Numbered from the stretch's first letter, positions 46,764 through 58,560 are shown. The stretch is 64,000 bases of DNA from Straminergon stramineum (GCA_963920665.1 OY987270.1:16456019-16520018), one strand, 5' to 3'. Translations and numbers: made by a program. Notes: generated by a model from the sequence alone, not told the origin.

Positions 46764-49402
46764 TAAGAAAGACTCAATCTTCATGAAAAGATAGGCAAGA
46801 ATACAAACTAGAGCTAGAATCAAAGTATAAAGTATATGCACTCATGATCATCACTACCTAAGAATACAACATATATATTTGGATCACTAAGCAATATTGA
46901 AATCTAGAAATCGATGACACAAGGAGTTCACAATCACATTATGAAAGCCTAGAAGAGCTCTATTGATCGAGGGGGCTCTATTTGAGGTAACTTTTGTTGA
47001 ATTGTTGGTAAGCTTGGTGATTCAAGGTAAGCTTGATGTGCGTATGAAGTAGTTGTTGAGTGCTACTTAGACAATGCGAAATCCCTCTAGTTTGTGGTTG
47101 ACAAAATAGGAAGTGACAAGTAAAATTGGAAGGGAAGTGCTACAATCCACAAAGTTGCAACACTTTCATCTGCTTAGATATATTTTAAGGTAGAGTCTCT
47201 ATAAACTAGACAATACATTAGAGGCTTCATTAACTATCCAAGTGAACTTTGATGGTGCTCAATATGAAAAGACTTCATCTATTGACATTTTGTTTTTTGT
47301 AGTTAATTAGTAGTTTACCTTAAAATGAACATGCAAACTTCTAAATGGTCCAAGGTTCTTGATTGCAGTTGGCAAAGTTTCCCCATTGTGGTGAATGGAG
47401 ACCATATTCTACAATATTTTGTACACCATTGGCACTTACATTGTACTAGAGGAGATTTACACACTAAAGACAGGCGTTTCATTTCTTAGGGGAGACTATT
47501 AGTGTAAATTTGTACAACTTTGTTGTTGGAGGAATTATTGGATTTTTGGTAGAGACGGTGATTGATCGGTGGTTGTTTTAATTGCTCACTAGACTTAAGG
47601 ACATCATTGAGCACACTTGCATTGAATTTCCAAGGAAACTACAAAATCTATTTTGTTTAAGGTGTAGTGGTTGTACTCTTCTTCTTGTCATCTCCTTCCT
47701 TCACCCTTTTGAGGAATCATGTTTCCGTGCCTAGTCTCCTAGACTACGTGTTGCAGGATTTCTAAATTGATTTTGCTCACAAGAATGAATTGAGCTCTTG
47801 TTTTGAGGGCTTTGATTTAGTTGAATGCCTCAATTGCCAAGTTGATATTCTTGCCTACATTTGTTGATGTTGTGTGATTTTTGTAGATGTAGAATAATCT
47901 TTGCAAGATTTCTCCATTGCTAAGGTTGTCATCCTTGGGAAGAATTTCAACTATTACAAACGTTCACTAGGTCTTCACTTCACGTGAGTGTTACTTACAA
48001 CTCTTATTGACATGTTTGGAGATTCCATATGGCTTGTAATTTTCATTGAATGCTTTGATTGATGATTACCTAGTGAAATGGTGAGTTTCAATAGACATTT
48101 GAGATTGGCGATGGTATCATCTAGTAAATTGACTTTCAAAATTTCAATTAACAATTATTTCTTGTTGCCAAATGTTTCTAGTGATGCAAAATCAGTGATT
48201 GAAATTCCTTAGACCTTGTTTCATATGGCAGTCTAGGAGTAACCATCCTTATCTTTGCAACACCTATTCACATCCTCAAAAAATTTTGAGCTGGTGGTCT
48301 AGACTTACCCAAGACTACCTCATGTTTATAAAACTCTATCTATTTGCATGATCATTTGAAGGAACAAGAAGGTGCCCATTGATGATTATTGTACACAACC
48401 AATGGAAGAGTGCCCAAAATGTGACAACAATTATTCTTGGAGTGAAAATCCTTCCATACCAAGGACTTTGGGCTATCATTACTCTACAATCTAGAATAGA
48501 ACTTGATCAACCACAAGGTATATTGGATTACTCTCTATAGTTTTGTAGCTTGCACATACTTATACTTCACTGATATAGCATTTGCATCTAATATTGGGAA
48601 TCTAGGAAGTGTATGAATTGCAAAAATCTCTATTACATCTTTCATTTTTTTACAAGGTGGATTGCAAGAAAGACAAGTTTATTCACACCCCTAAGTAGCC
48701 TCAACATGAATGAAGAGATGAAACTTCTTGAAAATGCCGAGATGATTAAGAGTAATGTTTTGTATTGCAAGATGATTTTTGAACAACGCTCAAATGTAAT
48801 ACTTAGATTTTTTATCTTTTTATATATCCAACTAGCAATGAGTACATTTTAGATAGGAGCCCCTTATGCAAGTTTATACTTTTCATAGGTGATACATTTG
48901 TAAACCAAAATTTGAAGATTATAAAACTTCATTTGAGTAGTTCAAATATTCTATGTAGTATGACAAAAGCTTCATTTGCTCAGATCAATGTACCCAAAAC
49001 CCTAAACCTTGCATAATTACATAGAGATGAATTCTTCTAGAGCAATTTAGAAAATGGTTGAAGCCATCACTTTTGACGGGCACACAAACTACTTTACGCC
49101 CCAATTCTTTCTTCATTTACTCTAGTTTGCTCTATGGACTATGCCACACTTGTGCACAGTCACCCATTTGGACACTTGATACCAAGACAAGATTTGGTGC
49201 TCAAAGTTTGTGCAACAAAAACAATGGGACTCCAAGATTTGAAAAAAAAAGGTCCTCCCATGGTCGTAGGTCCAAAATAATAGGGCTGAAATTATAATTA
49301 ATTATAAAAGTTTAAAATATATCCACTTTCTTTCTATTTCCCTCAAAAGTTTACAACTTTTTTTCATAGTAGATACTCTATGCTCCCAAGAGGTATGCTC
49401 GC
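46764..49402. other. AT-rich DNA without recognisable genes
   Basis: Diffuse coding-like fragments occur, for example the frame at 48613-48852, but no domain motif, splice pattern or element end could be identified. It is probably old retrotransposon sequence. Confidence 0.4.
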
Positions 49403-49442
49403 AACTCTTAAGCTTGCATTTTTAGGCTCACAAACTAGCATA
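49403..49442. repeat. Dispersed repeat, copy 2
   Basis: Matches 148-190 (ctcttaagcttgcattttta, ggctcacaaactagca). It ends exactly where similarity to GT17 begins, so it may mark the breakpoint of the duplicated GT17 segment. Confidence 0.5.
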
Positions 49443-49482
49443 GTTGATGCACCTTTAGCTACGAAATTACGTCTATTCATTT

Positions 49483-49653
49483 TGTAGAAACAAGAGGTTG
49501 CAATCCTACAACCGTAATCAGTAGTTCATAATAGAATGCTTAACAGGAAGTTAAGCTGGGATTATATACAGAAGATGTAAACCCTAATGAGAAGATCAAT
49601 GGATGAAGAACGTTATACTAGGATGGAACCCTAATCACTCGGTTGTGTCAACA
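49483..49653 (-). repeat. 3' LTR of the young copia element
   Basis: 171 bases, identical to 54994-55164. Confidence 0.95.
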
Positions 49654-50204
49654 CCCCCCCTCAATCGAGAGATGGGGTTTCTGAAATTCACACTTCCTGT
49701 GCCTGCGAGAGGAGGGAGGAAATGGTGCGAGTGAGGAGTGAGAGGATTCAGCTCCTTCGAGAGTGCATAAGAGGAGTGTCAGTTGCGAGGTTTGCAGGGC
49801 TAGTACTGTGGTTGATCTGTACATTTGCGGCGCGGTTGTTGGAACGGTGGTGTAGTGCGGCTGACGAAGTCGTGGACAGGGAATTCGATGATGTGAGTGA
49901 TGTGTCGGCCAGGAGAAGTGTTGACTCGCAGTGGCGTGCTGGTGAAGGTGGGCCGGCGACAAAGAACAGGGTGCATCGCAGGTCGCGTGAAGTGGAAACG
50001 CCGCGACAGAAGTATTACGCTGTGAGGCGCGGTCGGACTCCAGGGTTGTATTTCACATGGGTTGATTGTTCCAGGGAGGTAACAGGTTTTAAAGGAGCGG
50101 AACATAGAAGTTTTATATCACTAGCAGATGCAGAAGAGTACCTGTTCCAATCTGTTGAACCTAGAGCTGTTTTAGCTTGATTTGGAGATAGGATGTACGT
50201 TTGT

Positions 50205-53200
50205 CTAAGTGGTTTGTAAGGCGGCTAAGCTATGTAGACCTAGGGTGTTTCTGTGACGAGTAAATTTCACTCGCCCGAGGGGCTTTGTAAGAGCGTCGGC
50301 TGGCTGATCATTCGTATGAATATACTGTAATTTGATTTCCCCTTCTAAGACTCGTTCCCTGATAAAATGGTAATGCATTTCTATATGTTTTGATCTAGCA
50401 TGAAAGACTGGGTTATGTGAAAGTTTCATGGCACCTTGGTTGTCGCAATGAAGAGTGATACCGGAAGTGAGAACATTGGAATTCGAGGACTGAGAGCAGT
50501 CGGTTGAGTGGATTGTCGGAGATGGCGGTATCAGTTCTTGCAGGAGTCGGTGAAGCCAGACCGCTTCCTGTGCCCCGTCACTCAGTGCGCGGTACTCGGA
50601 CTCGGTGGAGGAGCGAGAGATAGTGGGTTGTCTTTTGCTTTGCCATGTGACAGGTCCGCCGGCAAGAGTGAATATGTGTGCGCCCATGGAGCGGCGTGTT
50701 TCTGGGCAGGACCCCCAATCGGCGTCGGTATAGCCTGATACTGTGAGTGGAGCACCTGCATGATACAGGATACCAAGATCCAGGGTGCCTTGTAAGTAGC
50801 GGAGGACATGTTTGGCTGCTTCGAGGTGGGCCTGTTGGGGATTTGCCATATAACTGCTCAGACGGCTAACAGCATAGGCGATGTCTGGGCGTGTAACTGT
50901 AAGAAAGATGAGTTTCCCCACGAGTCGGCAATAGTGAGTAGAGTCGACGTACGGTGATTGCATGTCCGTGACTAGTAGATGACCTTCGGGAAGAGGGACA
51001 GGGGCAGGTTTGCAGTCAGCCATTCCGAAGTCATGAAGAATTGATTTGGTGTAGTCCCGTTGATGAAGGAAGATACCTAAGAGGACTTGTTCGAAGGAAA
51101 TGCCGAGGTAGCGTCTGATTCTGCCCAGGTCGGTCATTTCGAATTCGGTATGCAGGAAACGTTTTAACCAGGAGATGAGGCGATCGGAGCTGCCGGTGAT
51201 GAAGAGGTCATCCACATAGAGCATCAAGATAAGTGTTTCACCTTCCTGATGCATATAGTATAAATTTCCATCGGACTTGCTGCGTTGTAAGCCAATACGA
51301 CGAAGAGCAGCATCGATGCGGTCGTACCAGGTACGAGGACTCTGCTTGAGTCCATACAGTGACTTGTTTAGTCTACAGACTAGTTTGTCTTGACCATGAG
51401 TGCGAAATCCAGGAGGTTGGCTCATGTAAACCCGTTCCTTGAGAAGACCATGGAGGAATGCAGTGCGGACGTCCATGTGGTGTATGGTCCAACGTTGTGC
51501 AGCGGCGAGAGCAATAGCAGTGCGTAGAGTTGCCCATTTGATGACAGGGGCAAATGTTTCGTTGAAGTCAATGCCTTCGCGTTGTTCGAAGCCACGAGCA
51601 ACTAGACGTGCTTTCTTGATTGGTGGTTGTCCGGGGAGGCCTGGTTTGAGTTTGAATACCCATTTGCATGTAATTGCATGTTGGCCTGGAGGAAGGGGTT
51701 CCAAGTCCCAGGTCTGATTTTTCCATATGGAATTCATTTCGACTTGCATAGCAAGGCGCCATCCTGGATCGAGTTGAGCTTGTTTGAATGTAATGTGGTC
51801 GCTATTGGGATCTAGGGTTGTTGATGGCAAGGGTGCTGGTTTGGGGGGTGTAGGAGTGATCATGCAGATGTCGAAATCTTCAGTTGAGAGGCATAGATCG
51901 TAACCGTCGAGTCGTATATTTTGTCGGCGGGGGCGTTGGGAACGTCGGGGCGGGATGGGGGTTGCTGTGGAGTTCGGGAAAGGTTCGGCAGGAATGACTG
52001 GTGGGATTACTGTGAGAGGAGAGGGGTCAGGAACTGGAGAGTTAGAAAGCGGGGAGGGAGAGGTTGGTGTAGAATCTGGAGTGACAATGGGGGGAATGGG
52101 TGGAGGGGAGGTGGGCAGCGGAGAGAAAGAGGGAAGTGGCGGGGAAGAAGGAAGTAGTTTATTGAGAAAGGAAGAACTCTCGAGAGGTTCTGTGGTTTCA
52201 GGAACTGGGAGTTTCAAATTAGCTTCATCAAATCTAACATCGCGGCTGATAAGAATTTTGCGGGTGCTAGGGTTGTAGCAGCGATAAGCCTTGCTTTGTT
52301 CATCATAGCCGAGCAAAATTGTCGGAATAGCTTTAGGATCAAATTTGTGTCGCTTGACGTCAGGGATATGACAATAGGCGACACATCCTATAATGCGAAG
52401 GTGACCTAGATGTGGTTTTATCCCCGTAAAAGCTTCTTCAGGTGTGAGAAGCTTCAGGGCCTTGGTAGGGCACCTATTTTGGATATAATTGACCGTTTTG
52501 GCAATCTCATCCCAAAGAATTTTGGGAATCTGGGTACCTGTAACGACACTCCGGATACCTTCTAATAAGGTGCGATTTTTTCTTTCAGCAATCCCGTTCT
52601 GATGAGGGGAGTATCCTGCGGTGAGTTGTCGAGAGATGCCGTGGGTAGTGCAGTAGGATTGAAAATCCTGAGAGATATATTCACCGCCTCTATCTATTCG
52701 GAGTGTCCCTATGCGACTGGTGGGTGTTTCTACTAAGGTTCTAAACTGTTTAAAGTAATCTAGGGTTTGTGATTTATCTGAGAGAAAGTATAGCCAGGTT
52801 TTCCGGGAAAAATCATCAATAAACGTAAGTATGTAACGACTGCCATTCCGAGAAGGTGTGGGCATAGGTCCGCAGAGATCACTGTGTACTAATTGCAAGG
52901 GTCGAGTGGTATGGGTCGTACGTTTCTTGGGAATTCTATCTCTAGGAAGTTTGCCCAGCATGCAGGAGGAGCATACAGTTTTGATGAGAGGGATGGTGGG
53001 GACTCCCGCTACAAGGTTCCTGGATGTCAGGTGATATAAACTTTGGAAGTTGAGGTGGCCGATCCGTTTGTGCCAGAGTTCAATGGTATGATGAGGTAGC
53101 CGCGACGTTTGTTGAGAAGTGGTCGCGTGATGAAGTACCGTTGGCTGGATCGAGCTGTTGTGTGCAGGCTCTGGGGCTGCGCTGGGTTGAAATGGTGATG

Positions 53201-54812
53201 TGGTGGTCTCGCCTCCGATGTGCTGGTCCGTGAGTTGCTGGAGGTGAGAAACAAGATCAGGTGTTGGTGTAGTTATCTTGCGGTGGGCAGAGTAATTGTT
53301 GACGCGATAGAGCTTGTTCCTGGAGTCTCGGGTGCCATGAAGAAAGATCTGACTGGGTTGATCCTTGTCATATATGTGACATTGCTTGGATTCGAACAAA
53401 ACTCTGTAGCCAATGTCTGTGAATTTGCCGACTGAAAACAAGTTTGTCTTTACACCAGGAACGTACAGAACATTGTGTATAAGCTTTATTTTTCCAGAAG
53501 AATCGGTAACATGCACAGTGCCTTGGCCAGAGACTGGCATGATCTGTCCTCCAGCTGTTCTAATTTGAGGAATGCTAGAGGTCGTGACGTGATTGAGAAG
53601 TTGTGAATTTCCGGTGACGTGAGACGAGGCGCCGGAGTCGAGAAACCAGTCTTCTTCAACATCTGTGGTAATGCAGGCGTTGATTACCTCATCGGGTACA
53701 TCTTGATCGTCGTTGAAGGCGTCAAGGCAGACTTGCATGTGATTTGGGGCAAGGTCGGGAGTATCGGTTTGGAGGTAGTCTGCTTCATCGATGACCTCGG
53801 TCAGGTGTACCTGGGACTGTTGTGATGAACGGTTGTGATGGCGAGTACGCTGCATGTTACCGAGTTGAATCTGAAGAGTCTTGATTCTTTCTTCGAGGGT
53901 GTACTGAGCACAATCTCGGGCATAATGTCCAGGTTTGCCACACGTATGGCAATAAACGGGGTTGCGGTTTTGAATTTCCGACCGTTGGTGGTGCAGTTGT
54001 GGCTGTGCAGGTGCTCGATTGCTACTGTTGGTGTAGGTTCCACGTGTATTGCTGCGGCCCCGGGGGTTGCGTCCTCCTCTATGTGGTCCTCTGCCTGTTC
54101 CCGCAAAGTTGACTTCTTCAGCTTCATCCCGTTGTTTCTCTATGTTGCGGCTAATCTCTTCCTGGAGAAGTAGGCCTTCTAGTTCGGAAAAATTTGGAAT
54201 ACGTTCTCTACCTTTCTGGATCTGTTTGAAGGTAGACCAGCTTTTGGGTAGACTATTCAATGTGAGATCTACGAGGTCCTCGTCTAGGGTTGCTATGCCT
54301 AAGTTTACCAGTTGGGTTACTATTAGGTTGATGGCTTGGAGGTGTTCCCCTATCTCTTTCCCTTCTCCCAACTTGAGAGAATAGAGTTGTTCCTTTAGAG
54401 ACAGGCGTCTCGAGGAGCTCCTAACGTCACACATGTTTCTCAACCTTTGCCAAATGTCGTAGGGATCTGTAAGATGAATGATGCTGAGTATAATAGAGTC
54501 TCTTACCAGGGAGATGATAATCCTGCCGGCACGAGATCGAAGTTCGTTCTCCTTCAATATCGTGTTTGTAGCCGTTGCTCCATGCGGTGCGATCTCCTCA
54601 GCTCCAGTGTTCGTCTCTTCAACTGCAGCGTTCGCCGTGATCGATGAGGTTGCAGATTCGATTGTTGTCTCGTTGCCGGTTGCAGAAGGTTCGACGTACT
54701 TCCATAATCCCTCCTGCATGAGTATCATCTTGACCTTGTAGCTCCAGATAATGTAATTGGATGGTCCAGCTAATTTCATGGACTCGGGAACATCCTTAGT
54801 ATTGGGATCCAT
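50205..54812 (-). CDS. Copia Gag-Pol polyprotein, intact
   Basis: 1535 residues from ATG at 54812 (MDPNTKDVPESM); the frame is open slightly further upstream, but this is the first Met and fits copia gag starts. Domains in order: gag core SNYIIWSYKVKMIL and the UBN2-like region; an RG-rich stretch; zinc knuckle CHTCGKPGHYARDC near residue 290; aspartic protease WFLDSGASSH near 391; pre-integrase LWHKRIGHLNF; integrase with HSDLCGP near 644 and later QNGIAERKN; a Pro/Ser-rich linker; reverse transcriptase with WVFKLKPG and LYVDDLFI near 1200; RNase H with YTDADWG near 1366, TESEYRAL and ADALTKPLG near the end. No stop or frameshift is seen. A single frame for gag and pol is normal for copia. 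Confidence 0.97.
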   Translation of the reverse strand: MDPNTKDVPESMKLAGPSNYIIWSYKVKMILMQEGLWKYVEPSATGNETTIESATSSITANAAVEETNTGAEEIAPHGATATNTILKENELRSRAGRIIISLVRDSIILSIIHLTDPYDIWQRLRNMCDVRSSSRRLSLKEQLYSLKLGEGKEIGEHLQAINLIVTQLVNLGIATLDEDLVDLTLNSLPKSWSTFKQIQKGRERIPNFSELEGLLLQEEISRNIEKQRDEAEEVNFAGTGRGPHRGGRNPRGRSNTRGTYTNSSNRAPAQPQLHHQRSEIQNRNPVYCHTCGKPGHYARDCAQYTLEERIKTLQIQLGNMQRTRHHNRSSQQSQVHLTEVIDEADYLQTDTPDLAPNHMQVCLDAFNDDQDVPDEVINACITTDVEEDWFLDSGASSHVTGNSQLLNHVTTSSIPQIRTAGGQIMPVSGQGTVHVTDSSGKIKLIHNVLYVPGVKTNLFSVGKFTDIGYRVLFESKQCHIYDKDQPSQIFLHGTRDSRNKLYRVNNYSAHRKITTPTPDLVSHLQQLTDQHIGGETTTSPFQPSAAPEPAHNSSIQPTVLHHATTSQQTSRLPHHTIELWHKRIGHLNFQSLYHLTSRNLVAGVPTIPLIKTVCSSCMLGKLPRDRIPKKRTTHTTRPLQLVHSDLCGPMPTPSRNGSRYILTFIDDFSRKTWLYFLSDKSQTLDYFKQFRTLVETPTSRIGTLRIDRGGEYISQDFQSYCTTHGISRQLTAGYSPHQNGIAERKNRTLLEGIRSVVTGTQIPKILWDEIAKTVNYIQNRCPTKALKLLTPEEAFTGIKPHLGHLRIIGCVAYCHIPDVKRHKFDPKAIPTILLGYDEQSKAYRCYNPSTRKILISRDVRFDEANLKLPVPETTEPLESSSFLNKLLPSSPPLPSFSPLPTSPPPIPPIVTPDSTPTSPSPLSNSPVPDPSPLTVIPPVIPAEPFPNSTATPIPPRRSQRPRRQNIRLDGYDLCLSTEDFDICMITPTPPKPAPLPSTTLDPNSDHITFKQAQLDPGWRLAMQVEMNSIWKNQTWDLEPLPPGQHAITCKWVFKLKPGLPGQPPIKKARLVARGFEQREGIDFNETFAPVIKWATLRTAIALAAAQRWTIHHMDVRTAFLHGLLKERVYMSQPPGFRTHGQDKLVCRLNKSLYGLKQSPRTWYDRIDAALRRIGLQRSKSDGNLYYMHQEGETLILMLYVDDLFITGSSDRLISWLKRFLHTEFEMTDLGRIRRYLGISFEQVLLGIFLHQRDYTKSILHDFGMADCKPAPVPLPEGHLLVTDMQSPYVDSTHYCRLVGKLIFLTVTRPDIAYAVSRLSSYMANPQQAHLEAAKHVLRYLQGTLDLGILYHAGAPLTVSGYTDADWGSCPETRRSMGAHIFTLAGGPVTWQSKRQPTISRSSTESEYRALSDGAQEAVWLHRLLQELIPPSPTIHSTDCSQSSNSNVLTSGITLHCDNQGAMKLSHNPVFHARSKHIEMHYHFIRERVLEGEIKLQYIHTNDQPADALTKPLGRVKFTRHRNTLGLHSLAALQTT

Positions 54813-54981
54813 GCTAGACGTCAAACTATGTCGCTTTAGACAGAGACTCTGCACTCTATTGTGACTAGCAGTGTTGCCTGACAGTGGTGTCGATGCTGTG
54901 GCTGTGCCTACAGTATCTGATCACTTCTAGACCCTGATCGCTCGGAGTTCTACGACTCAAGTTGAGGGACCCTAGACTGTC

Positions 54982-54993
54982 GCTCTGATACCA
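54982..54993 (-). other. Primer-binding site of the young copia element
   Basis: TGGTATCAGAGC on the minus strand immediately next to the 5' LTR; the standard initiator-Met tRNA type. Confidence 0.9.
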
Positions 54994-55164
54994 TGTAGAA
55001 ACAAGAGGTTGCAATCCTACAACCGTAATCAGTAGTTCATAATAGAATGCTTAACAGGAAGTTAAGCTGGGATTATATACAGAAGATGTAAACCCTAATG
55101 AGAAGATCAATGGATGAAGAACGTTATACTAGGATGGAACCCTAATCACTCGGTTGTGTCAACA
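54994..55164 (-). repeat. 5' LTR of the young copia element
   Basis: 171 bases, identical to the other LTR; it carries the promoter of the element on the minus strand. Confidence 0.95.
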
Positions 55165-55936
55165 CATTTGAGTTTCTCGTGGATTATAAGAGTTGGTGGT
55201 CAAGTGTCCAGATCTTCAGGAAAAACACCTCATACTCGCATATTCGCCTTTCCAACTACCTTCTGGCCGATGCGGGCTGGCACTGCAGTTTCTGCTTCCG
55301 ATACATCAAAGACTTTGTCTTCAAATGCAAGCCTGTTCTCATGCTGAACGAGTTCGAAATTCTTCTTTTCTAAATCTTCACAGGATTCAAGCCATTATAT
55401 GCAACGGAACGGACTTGTTTGACAGGCTTCCGGAGGAGTTCAGCTTCCAGGAGCTCATTCGTAAGTTGGGTGCTGTTGCACGATCCTTTTCCGGAGTGCA
55501 CTTGCCAAAGTATTTATTGGAAAATTCAACGAGCTACAAGCTCCTGTTCCCTGGGAATTGTAATCGTGAAGAAGACCCTGGCATGGGCCCGGGCCGTTTG
55601 AAAGTGGAAGATGAACTATGGACATTCGAATTCAACAGTCTTCGGCTTTCATTTCTGAACAGGAAGCCACCAGCCGAAGTCAAAGAAAAATTGTCCGTGG
55701 GGGCAACCCTTAGTCCAGGTGTGCACATGACATTAGAAGCGTCGGATTTTTTATATGCTTTCTTCTCAAATTGTTACCCTCAACGTCTCTAATGACACAC
55801 TCTGTAATTGCACATTCCATGGATAATTATCCTCAGAATCTGTTCAATTGTTTACACATATGGCTGGATAAATTGTGATCACATGCATGGCCGATTGTCT
55901 ACTGGAGGCAATGTCTCATTAGAGAGGGTTGAATAA

Positions 55937-56505
55937 ATCTTAATTCTCCAGTTATACCTCCTGATGTTCAATTGTGATGTATTTCCTCTGTTTCTTGCGA
56001 CAAGGAGACCATTTTGTCAGTGGCCTATTAGTCTGGGTTAAGCTGCGCCACATCTTTTGTCCGTGCTTCTGTATCTCCTCTGTTTGAAATTTCTACTTGA
56101 TCATGCTCATGACGTAGCTGTCTTGCTATTTAAATAATGTGCACTTAGTGTAGGCGTTAAGAGAGTAAGATGCATCTTATTAACCTGGAAATTATGCTAA
56201 CTGCAATGAGATTCCTGATAATTGTAAATAATCGATTTCAGTCGTACATATGACCAAGATAATTAATAGTCAATATAGTCATGAGATGAGAATAGTGTTA
56301 AAGAGTGAAGGTTTTAAACTTACTTAGATAGAGCAGGTCACAGTTGATTTAACAATCGACATTCCTTAGTCTCCTCGTGAGATAGACATTATTATTCTGA
56401 AATGGAAAAAAATGCTTTGCACCGCTGATTCAACATACCTTATTTTTACACCAAGTTTTCAATAACCGTTGTTCACAATTGTACTAGAAGCTCTCTGTCT
56501 TACAG
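55937..56505. other. Intergenic stretch after the GT17 duplicate
   Basis: No gene or element recognised. The last 50 bases form a pyrimidine-rich tract leading to the acceptor at 56505. Confidence 0.4.
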
Positions 56506-56967
56506 GAAATACATCAGCTGGACGACATGGTCCAATATGCGTACCACGAAGACAAGGTGGGGAAGAGAGACGACACGGAGAAGAGGACACGGAGAATAGG
56601 CATGGAGAATTGGACATTGACAGAGGAATGTCAATCGATGATGATGTGCTTGGTCGTGGGAAGGCACGCCGCTTGCATGATTCATCTTTTTTTCCTGCAG
56701 AATTTGACTTTGGTAGCAAGGTAACTTAACATCATGTGCTCCTGGTGATCGATTGAGCGGCGTTTGAATAATTAGTGACAGCCCCGGCCTGCAAAAGGGG
56801 GCCTGATGCCTGCAACATGTGCAGCAGTTCCTCAGTCTGCCATTGCTGCACTTCTGACTTGCTGAAACTCATGCGGACCCTGTGCGTATGATATGGTCAG
56901 TCCCAAGGAAACTCTCCCGGACCAGTTCTTCCTTTATTTTCAACACCTAGCACTGCTGACGAACGAG
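56506..56967 (+). other. Two exon-like segments of an unrecognised gene
   Basis: Segment 1 (56506-56720) follows ctctctgtcttacag and ends AAG|gtaact. It encodes a charged stretch with QGGEERRHGEEDTENRHGEL and a more ordered end containing IDDDVLGRGKARRLHDSSFF and FDFGSK. Segment 2 (56901-56967) follows atatggtcag, continues in phase as SQGNSPGPVLPLFSTPSTAD and ends at CGAG|gtacaa. Composition and borders suggest real or formerly real exons on the plus strand. No upstream start or further exon was found and I do not recognise the family. It may be a gene remnant. Confidence 0.4.
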
Positions 56968-58294
56968 GTACAATTAACCCACGCTCTCCAACGACATTTT
57001 CTGTACTTCCCAGTATATCTTGAGAATCACTCATGGAATGCTGGGTACGTACGTACACATCTTATTGGACAACATGATCTACACATGTCAAGTTTTGAAC
57101 ACTTATGCAAGGAGACCATAATTTTCCCACGACAGTTTCATTACAGAGAGTTGAAAGTAATCAAATTCCTTTCTATTGCAACTTACAAAATACAGTAGTT
57201 TTGCTAAAAATTACTTGCGTTTCACATTACAGCATATATTGTCTGTCGGCAATTTGAGCTTTGGATTAAGCAGCCATATATGTAGGATTAATTGTTCTTA
57301 TCATATCGTTCAGTAGAACTGGGCAATGGTATGAGGTATGTATACCTTAAGGTGTCGAAATAATTACCAATGCACAAATCCTAGTATTAAACTGCCTTAA
57401 ATTTTACCAAATTGAAAGAAGATTCCAGTTCACCGTAGCATATTCTTTTGAACTAAGAGGTTTTAAAGCTCTGATTAGAGACTTACCTAAGCTTGACCCT
57501 AGCAATTTCTCCATCCAGCAAATGTGTATTTTAGTTAAGAATCTCTAGGATCACTTTCCAATTAGGATGCAATTCGGTGTAGTTAAATTACCTTAAGTTA
57601 AGCTTAGATGCATGGAAGTCTTGTCAGTATTTTTCGGCCATGCTTCTTATCTCTGGCAATTGTCAGTCTTCGTGTTGGGTGCAACCACGTTTCAGTGCCT
57701 TGAATTCCAACCTTCTACAGTTCTACTCATGGATTGTAGTATGTTGGAATTGTTGTCAGACAGCGTGGAAGAATTCCTGTTTTGGCAGTCAGCTTGATGG
57801 AGTCTGGACCTCTATTTCAGGAATTCATGTCTCCTTGTATATTGAATAAAAAATCGAAGAGAATTAATGAAGCTGTCAATATTGAGCTGAGAATGTTTCG
57901 GAAAAAGAATCTAAACTCCTCTTTTTTAGGGTACCGAGACACCTAATTATCAAGAATGTTACGTTTGTGCTGTCAATACAGAGCCTGCGCATGCAAATTT
58001 GCAACGTTTGCTGCTATTCTTTTCAGTAGACACTGGTACGGAAATCACCCATCGATGCGCACAACCAGTGAGGCATTTGAGAGTGCACGAGCATGAAAAA
58101 TCAATCCCGAGGTCACTGGGTTTCATGAATTCCAGAGCTCCTATTCTCTACCTCTCCAGCCTCTGAGGTCGAGGATAACTTACTATTTGCATCACTTTAC
58201 AAAATTTTGACATGTGCAGGGGTGTGATTCATGGGAGATCAGCGTAAATTAGCGGAGAGATTTTCAGACCCAAAAGCTCAATCCGCTTGACAGA

Positions 58295-58560
58295 GATGAG
58301 ATTTTCTCTAGTCACTATGTATGAATTCCTCATGCAATGTCAAAGTGAGAGATTGTAGACCACTAAAAGTACAAGACAAATAGATAATTCCACTTATAAT
58401 CAAAGATGAGTGGCTATAGAATGATAGACATTTAGCGAAGTCGCGTTTTCACCACTTGCTAATAAGTTCAACCTACAAGTAAAAGAAAATAGATCAGTTT
58501 GTTGTTGGTAAGTTAATAGCAAGTCACTATTGGAAACAAGATTAGGTCCCTGGCTAACAA
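58295..58560. repeat. Dispersed repeat, second copy of 10655-10870
   Basis: See the colinear blocks ctcatgcaat, gagattgtagaccactaa, caccacttg and gtttgttgttggta. Confidence 0.6.

Larger units (their letters stand above)
49483..55164 (-). mobile_element. Young, apparently complete Ty1/copia retrotransposon
   Basis: The 171-bp LTRs at 49483-49653 and 54994-55164 (TGTAGAAACAAG...GTGTCAACA on the plus strand) appear identical base for base. CATTT duplications lie at 49478-49482 and 55165-55169. The primer-binding site TGGTATCAGAGC (minus strand, 54982-54993) and a G-rich polypurine tract (complement of 49653-49662) are in place. One long frame fills the interior. Identical LTRs indicate very recent insertion, and the element may be autonomous. 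Confidence 0.97.
49443..55936 (+). pseudogene. Partial GT17 duplicate, split by a copia insertion
   Basis: The flanks 49443-49482 and 55170-55936 together match 32716-33497, that is, most of the last GT17 exon plus its 3' flank, in direct orientation. Exons 1-3 and the DVDEIPS part are absent. The copia element interrupts the YSFEFL codons. A one-base deletion in an A run at about 55322-55325 shifts the frame just before the segment corresponding to YSHADRVR. Beyond the gene 1 stop this copy stays open to 55792 and encodes VEDELWTFEFNSLRLSFLN and a tail ending NCYPQRL, presumably the older C-terminus. It cannot produce an enzyme. Confidence 0.9.

Noticed and set aside
51921..52278. Gly/Glu-rich frames on the plus strand inside the young copia
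   Set aside because: They are antisense to the Pro/Ser-rich linker of the polyprotein.
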